A DNA stretch of 64,000 nucleotides from Parabacteroides sp. PF5-9. GTDB taxonomy: Bacteria; Bacteroidota; Bacteroidia; Bacteroidales; Tannerellaceae. The stretch is from assembly GCF_029893105.1 (NCBI RefSeq), contig NZ_JARXWG010000011.1, positions 1 to 64,000 on the forward strand. Reading direction: 5' to 3'. The position numbers were made by a program, and so were the translations under genes. Each line of letters starts with the position of its first letter. Within the stretch, counting starts at the first letter, position 1. The notes beneath the pieces are model-generated. The model had not been told where the DNA came from and made no database searches. It saw only the letters and a program-made list of their open reading frames with translations. Below are positions 59,312 through 64,000 of this stretch, in pieces.

Positions 59312-60295
59312 TTAATTGTCTATTTTCACCGTCCAGTTTATATTCGTAAGTCGTGTTCGTATTTTTTTCAAAGTCTCCAAGACTAATTGCTCTTCCGGCA
59401 ATTCTCCGTAAACAAGATTGCGAAAATCTCCGGTATAAGTATTCTTCAACTCACCCCACACACTCTCTGTATCATTAAAAATTAGTGATTCAGCTGGGTG
59501 ATGAACCAACCACTGATTATTGTTCTTAAAACTGCGAACATCATCATTGGCAACCTTAATCAACATTTCATCGAAAGCAGAACTATTAAAGAAATTATTA
59601 AATTCTTTCTGAGATAATAGTTTGTGCAAATCGTATGTGTGCCTAATCTTATTTTTCAGGTCTTGCATAGGTGTTTCACCATACGAAAACCGAACCAGGC
59701 TCATAATCTTCTCACAGATTGTACGGGTTGTTTCCAATACTTCAACTTCAAATGGGAGCAAGCCATATTCTTCTGCAATGGAATTTTGAGCATTGTCAAG
59801 CATCATTTCACCCACAAATGAGATAATGTTCCTTTTGCTATAAGGTTCATAATAGCCTAACCATGTTGCTTCCAATACAATTACATCTCTTACCTGACCA
59901 TAGTTTCCCTCAAAAAGCTGATTGTAGGTATGCGCAGTTTTCCGAATCATTCCTCTTTTGTGAGTAATACCTTCAATCTCAACTTCCGGTAATTCATCTT
60001 CAATAGACTTGCCGATAGTCTTTAATTTTGATTTCAGTTTATTATCTGTTTCGCCCTCATGCCTCAATACTACGAGGTCAATATCTTCAGAGAATCGCTC
60101 TATCATTTTGTAACATTTCGATAAAGCTGTGCCGCCTTTGAAAATTGTATCTCGACCAACTTCGCTATGGAATATCTTGTACAATGCGAATGTTACCCAA
60201 TAATCTTTCTCGATATAAATCGGAGGCAAATCCATTCTCTGTGCAGTAACAAGAATGGCATCTCGGAATAATTCTTTATTTAGGTGCAGTTTCAT
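59312..60295 (-). CDS. abiEii: AbiEii nucleotidyltransferase toxin
   Basis: A 327-aa nucleotidyltransferase: KGGTALSKCYKMIERFSEDIDLVV (residues 53-76) holds the GG(T/S)-x9-DxD active site of the AbiEii/AbiGII family. Blocks YIEKDYWVTFALY before and YTGDFRNLVYGELP near the end are usual for this family. AbiEii is the toxin of a type IV toxin-antitoxin system that gives abortive infection; family members modify tRNA. It overlaps the antitoxin gene by four bases. Confidence 0.9.
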   Translation of the reverse strand: MKLHLNKELFRDAILVTAQRMDLPPIYIEKDYWVTFALYKIFHSEVGRDTIFKGGTALSKCYKMIERFSEDIDLVVLRHEGETDNKLKSKLKTIGKSIEDELPEVEIEGITHKRGMIRKTAHTYNQLFEGNYGQVRDVIVLEATWLGYYEPYSKRNIISFVGEMMLDNAQNSIAEEYGLLPFEVEVLETTRTICEKIMSLVRFSYGETPMQDLKNKIRHTYDLHKLLSQKEFNNFFNSSAFDEMLIKVANDDVRSFKNNNQWLVHHPAESLIFNDTESVWGELKNTYTGDFRNLVYGELPEEQLVLETLKKIRTRLTNINWTVKIDN

Positions 60296-61017
60296 TCTAT
60301 ATTCCAGTTGTTAATGGTTGGTAAGACTGACTTCTTTATGTCCAATTCAAACTTAGTAAGTGGATTAAGGCTTTGCTTTAGTTTGCTTGTACTTACTTGA
60401 CTATTGATATTTTCTAAAACAGCACCCAGCAGAGCTTTCACTCGTGGAGGATATGACAAAGCATATTTTATCATTTCAGCAATCTGCTTATCATTAAGTT
60501 TATTGATTAAGCTACTTAAAATAACAATACTGTTTTCTGGCGAAGTATCTGGTATGCGTTTTATATCCTTGAGGGCATCGAGCAACTCCAACAATTTGTA
60601 ATTGGCATCTGTTACATCAACATAGCTTTTCACCGTATCAATTTTTAATGCACCTTTATTAACTGAAATACGCCTATCACGGCTGGCAATCTTAATGCGA
60701 AAAGCTACTTGTGTGGTCAGTTTTAGTCTGTTATAAAGAGAATATCCGGTTTCGTATGCAACTCGCTTTCCATTCTCGAAAAGATAAGGACGTAACATCT
60801 CAGTATAATCCGGCTTTAGTTCTCCAAAAACAGTTTGTTTAGGCTTGTAAAAAACACCTTTGGACATCTTTTTTATCAAACCTTCTTTTTGCAGACGTTC
60901 CAATGCCTTTGCAGCTGTAATATAATCTTCTTTAGCAATGAGTAAATCAGAGTAACCAAAGGTTTTACCCTCTGGGAATTTATTTATCCTTGTTCGTATT
61001 TCACTTGCTAATGACAT
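60292..61017 (-). CDS. abiEi: AbiEi-like antitoxin/transcriptional regulator
   Basis: A 241-aa protein with an N-terminal winged helix (FGYSDLLIAKEDYITAAKALERLQKEGLIKKMSKGVFYKP) and a C-terminal domain with the AbiEi pattern (FENGKRVAYETGYSLYNRLKLT, FRIKIASRDRRI). It represses its own operon and counteracts the toxin. I start at ATG 61017; the -7 box TATCTTTG ends four bases upstream, so the mRNA would have almost no leader if that promoter is used. Confidence 0.85.
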   Translation of the reverse strand: MSLASEIRTRINKFPEGKTFGYSDLLIAKEDYITAAKALERLQKEGLIKKMSKGVFYKPKQTVFGELKPDYTEMLRPYLFENGKRVAYETGYSLYNRLKLTTQVAFRIKIASRDRRISVNKGALKIDTVKSYVDVTDANYKLLELLDALKDIKRIPDTSPENSIVILSSLINKLNDKQIAEMIKYALSYPPRVKALLGAVLENINSQVSTSKLKQSLNPLTKFELDIKKSVLPTINNWNIE

Positions 61018-61077
61018 GCTACAAAGATACAAATATTTTTTATAATGTCAAGTTTGTCGCACTATAAACTTGACATT
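61018..61077 (-). promoter_or_regulatory. abiE promoter and 12-bp operator dyad
   Basis: On the minus strand TATCTTTG forms the -7 element just before abiEi. Upstream, AATGTCAAGTTT (61044-61055) and AAACTTGACATT (61066-61077) are perfect 12-base inverted repeats ten bases apart. Such repeats are bound by AbiEi in other bacteria, so this is probably the autoregulatory site. Confidence 0.65.
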
Positions 61078-61164
61078 TCTGCTGCGGAAAATTACATATG
61101 AATAGATAGGCGTTCCATACAATTCTCTCAATCTATGGAGCTTGCACAAAATTAGACATTTGCG

Positions 61165-61172
61165 TATATTTG
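61165..61172 (+). promoter_or_regulatory. -7 element of receiver-domain gene
   Basis: TATATTTG with CTTG 20 bases upstream (61141-61144) forms a Bacteroides-type promoter 24 bases before the start codon. It diverges from the abiE promoter. Confidence 0.5.
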
Positions 61173-61196
61173 TGGCTAAATAATTTATGGCAGACA

Positions 61197-63005
61197 ATGG
61201 AAAAAATACTTATCTGTTGGAATGACACAGAATACCTTAGAACGATAAAAAAAGAGATTGAAAATATCACAGAGGTTAAAAAGAAACGGCAAGTTCACAA
61301 ATATGCCGTCGAATTGTTCTACGATAAGGACTCTTTGAGTGCGATAACTCAGAAGGCTGATTATATTATTATCCTTTGCGAACTACTATGGTCGCACGAT
61401 GACAACTCAGCTCCTTGCTATTCTGAGATGAACGGAATAAAATTAGCTCAGCATCTTCGTAGAGAAGAGAACATAAGAATACCGATTCTCTTTGTTTCTT
61501 TTTTGAGTCGTAAATATATTATTCAACATCCTGATGCTAAAATTATAAATACTCCTGCACTCAAACACGAATTCTATCGACTACCATCAAATCCTACGGA
61601 ATGGCTAAATGAATTGAAAAAAATGAGTGGAAAAATGAGTGAATTGGATTTAATTTATACAAAACGACGTTTTTGTGGAATAGTTGGTTTACTTGAACAA
61701 ATTAGGCACGATGTAAGTAGTTGTTGGACAAAAGAATTATTGAAAGAAAAACTAAAAGAAATACAATATGCCAACAACCATACAGATTTATCATTCAAGC
61801 GAAAGATAAGCTCTTTGGAAGACCAAATAGAGTTATTACAAAAAGAGGCAAATAATAAAAAAAGAGCAGATAAAACTTACGTTGTTGTACATAATAAATT
61901 TAAGGAATTGTGTACGATAGCTATTTCGTACATACAAGAGGAAGGCAAGCATGATGTTGAAATTACCCAAGAAGATAAATATAAAATTCTGTATCTTGAA
62001 GATGATTATTCGAAAGAAAATGTAATAGATAGCCGTATAAAACATTTTATTGAAGCTATGGAAAATCAAGATTTAAATGTCAAACATATTTCACAACCTA
62101 ATTATAATCAACATTTTTTAAGGAACTCAGACAGTACAAATAAGTATAATGCTATAATTTGTGATATTGAAATATGGGAAAAAAATGATGAGGTCAGAAA
62201 ATTGACTTGTCTTGGATTTGATTACATTCAGAAATTGAGCAATACATACCACCTTCCTGTGTATATAATTCTTTCAAATGTGACTCGAAGCTTGCACAGC
62301 AGTATATTAAACAATTTAAATGTACAGGTAAACATGTATTCAAAAAGCGATGTGCTTGCTTCTGATTCCACAATACAAGTATTTATTGATGGTATAAGAA
62401 ATCTGATAAAACAAAAAAAAGGTATCGCAGAATTCATAGATATCCAACCAAAAGAAAAATCAAATTTTTTAGCTGGGTTCAAATGTTTGAGGGATTATAT
62501 TTATATCCCATCCGACTATTATCCGATCACAATAAAGAAGAGTAATAAGACTTATGAAACCCCCAGTGATGTAGAAATTTTTATCGAACAAGAATATAAT
62601 AGATTACAAAAAATATTTGATGATAAATATAAACAACAAGGTATAGTCAAAGAAAAATTTCTTTCTGACCATATTAAGGGATTTAGAGAACTTAGCAGAT
62701 TGGATTTTCACAAGGAAAAGAATAAGAGTAAAATCAGCGATAACGACAATATTGATAAATTTATTAAAATTTTGATTACAAGAAGATTGTTGTTTTACGC
62801 AATGTTAAAGCATAACATCCCGAACGCTTATAAACTATTTACCACGGAAAAAAATAAGATATTTTTGCAAAATGTGCTTTTCCTTCCTGAAGAAACTGTA
62901 AGAAAAAATGTTTGGAATAATAACAAAAATAATATTCAAAGCGATTTTGTAAAATTCCTAACCAAGCAAGAAATAATTTTCATTAAAGATTTTATGGAAA
63001 AATAG
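61197..63005 (+). CDS. protein with two receiver-like domains
   Basis: A 602-aa protein. Residues 1-125 have a CheY-like alternation (KILICWNDTEYL, DYIIILCELLW, NGIKLAQHLRR, IRIPILFVSFLS). A helical coiled-coil region follows (about 150-255). A second receiver-like domain starts with KYKILYLEDDYSKE near 265, with YNAIICDIEIWEK (the Asp in CDIE at the phospho-acceptor place), GFDYIQKLSNTYHLPVYIILSNV and a K in MYSKSD. The C-terminal 170 residues are helical and unknown. No kinase is nearby. ATG 61197 is set by the promoter at 61165. It is next to abiE and may be part of a defence island. Confidence 0.6.
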   Translation: MEKILICWNDTEYLRTIKKEIENITEVKKKRQVHKYAVELFYDKDSLSAITQKADYIIILCELLWSHDDNSAPCYSEMNGIKLAQHLRREENIRIPILFVSFLSRKYIIQHPDAKIINTPALKHEFYRLPSNPTEWLNELKKMSGKMSELDLIYTKRRFCGIVGLLEQIRHDVSSCWTKELLKEKLKEIQYANNHTDLSFKRKISSLEDQIELLQKEANNKKRADKTYVVVHNKFKELCTIAISYIQEEGKHDVEITQEDKYKILYLEDDYSKENVIDSRIKHFIEAMENQDLNVKHISQPNYNQHFLRNSDSTNKYNAIICDIEIWEKNDEVRKLTCLGFDYIQKLSNTYHLPVYIILSNVTRSLHSSILNNLNVQVNMYSKSDVLASDSTIQVFIDGIRNLIKQKKGIAEFIDIQPKEKSNFLAGFKCLRDYIYIPSDYYPITIKKSNKTYETPSDVEIFIEQEYNRLQKIFDDKYKQQGIVKEKFLSDHIKGFRELSRLDFHKEKNKSKISDNDNIDKFIKILITRRLLFYAMLKHNIPNAYKLFTTEKNKIFLQNVLFLPEETVRKNVWNNNKNNIQSDFVKFLTKQEIIFIKDFMEK

Positions 63006-63085
63006 AATAGAAAATTCCATATAGAATTTCCATAAGAGATTTCCGCCTGTCTCTCGCTATTTTTGCGTCATAAAAATCATTTGTT

Positions 63086-64000
63086 ATGGCGCAGAAAATC
63101 TTAAAATCAGTTATCATTCTCTCATTTATTGTTGGTCTAGGTATATTAGGATACAGTATTGGTAGTAAATGGCATGATGAAAAATATGGCGAGGTTAATC
63201 GTTATGATTTGTCTGAGACTCTCTCTGTTATTGAATATAGTAATGGAGAAATTGGTGTTTTGAACAATATAACGGACAAAATTATCGGACGATACGATAA
63301 CGTATTAAGAACTTTTTTGCCCGAAGAATCCACTCATAGCATTAGAATCGTTGTAAAGGACGGTTTACGCGGATATATTTCTGCTCGAACTGGCGAGGTG
63401 ATTTTTGAACCGCAATTTCTTTATGCTTGGATAGATGACCCAGAGAGTGGATTAGCTGCCTGTGTAAACAAAGATCACAAACTCGGTTTTGTGGATGTAC
63501 AAACAAAAAAAGTTGCAATTCCTTTTCAATTCGATTACAATGAAGATTTGTTCGCACCATGCGTATACTATGGAGATAAAAGAGAATCCATTCTTGATTT
63601 TGTTTTCAGTAATGGCATTTGCATCGTGCCCAACAAAGATGGCAAGATTGGAATAATTGACAAAACAGGGAAAGAACTACTACCCACGAAATACTCAGAT
63701 ATAATCAACTGGAGAGATGCAAAAACCACGAATATTATTCTAAAAAGAAAGTCATTTATTGTGGGGATTGGAATAATTTCAGAATATGTCGATGGCTATA
63801 TCAAAATTGACGAAATCATACAAGACACACCTGCTTTCCTACAGGGCGAGTTAAAAAAGAATGATGTCATATTGAAGATAAAGCAAGACAATGAAAGCGA
63901 ATACATAAATGTTTTCAATATACCTCATGAAGACGTTCTTAATTTGATTCGTGGTGAAAAAGACACAAAAGTAACTCTCTTTGTAAAACACGAAGATGGC
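63086..64000 (+). CDS. WG-repeat/PDZ-like membrane protein (partial)
   Basis: A frame open from ATG 63086 to the window end, 305 codons. It begins with one membrane helix (SVIILSFIVGLGILGYSIG). Next come WG-type repeats: KDGLRGYISARTGEVIFEPQF, HKLGFVDVQTKKVAIPFQF and KDGKIGIIDKTGKELLPTKYSD. Then a PDZ-like segment (GYIKIDEIIQDTPAFLQGELKKNDVILKI) resembles that of S41 C-terminal processing proteases; the protease part may lie beyond the window. A -7 element TATTTTTG is at 63058-63065. Periplasmic or membrane-anchored location is likely. Confidence 0.7.
   Translation, partial: MAQKILKSVIILSFIVGLGILGYSIGSKWHDEKYGEVNRYDLSETLSVIEYSNGEIGVLNNITDKIIGRYDNVLRTFLPEESTHSIRIVVKDGLRGYISARTGEVIFEPQFLYAWIDDPESGLAACVNKDHKLGFVDVQTKKVAIPFQFDYNEDLFAPCVYYGDKRESILDFVFSNGICIVPNKDGKIGIIDKTGKELLPTKYSDIINWRDAKTTNIILKRKSFIVGIGIISEYVDGYIKIDEIIQDTPAFLQGELKKNDVILKIKQDNESEYINVFNIPHEDVLNLIRGEKDTKVTLFVKHEDG

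Overview
The window looks like a chromosome segment from a Bacteroidales gut bacterium (Bacteroides, Phocaeicola or Parabacteroides). Three things point there: a CTnDOT-type set of transfer genes, mobilisation and integrase families typical of that order, and many promoters with the Bacteroides -7 element TAnnTTTG. Almost everything is accessory DNA. I see no rRNA, tRNA or CRISPR array.

Layout. (1) 1-1.74 kb: left flank with a 5'-incomplete GH43-like glycosidase, a 51-bp perfect palindrome and a small CxxC protein cut by an IS21-like terminus. (2) About 1.79-46.73 kb: an integrative conjugative element (ICE). From left to right it carries palindromes and arm-type sites at its end; two divergently diversified arsenic operons (2.3-12.1 kb) with two ArsR repressors and seven near-identical operators; an RteC-like regulator; an HTH / primase-helicase / HTH module between 20-bp inverted repeats; a DHFR-like protein; topoisomerase III (CTnDOT Exc-like); a cargo block (20.6-25.1 kb) with a TIGR02391 + UPF0489 pair facing a Septu-like ATPase + HNH pair whose ATPase has a homopolymer frameshift; mobC-mobB-mobA and a probable oriT; the tra operon traA to traQ without traP; ardA; a CDF metal transporter; an ORF6N protein; and the integrase. 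(3) 46.72-59.15 kb: a second element of 12.4 kb, a mobilizable island bounded by a 15-bp direct repeat, with integrase, an AlbA/Schlafen-type ATP-binding protein, replication module, MobV relaxase and a two-gene cargo (UvrD-like helicase + unknown 578-aa protein). (4) 59.2-64 kb: AbiEii/AbiEi, an unusual protein with two receiver-like domains, and a WG-repeat/PDZ-like membrane protein that runs off the window.

How it works together. The ICE encodes its own type IV secretion apparatus, relaxase and coupling protein and could plausibly mobilise the neighbouring island, which has only a relaxase. The arsenic genes cover uptake-to-export handling of inorganic and organic arsenic: acetylation (ArsN1-like), reduction (ArsC), methylation (ArsM), and export (Acr3, ArsP-like permeases, ArsG-like), with thiol proteins beside them. 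Both elements carry genes resembling anti-phage or anti-restriction functions, so the segment reads as a stacked mobile defence and resistance region. Family names come from motifs read by eye; no database search was run.
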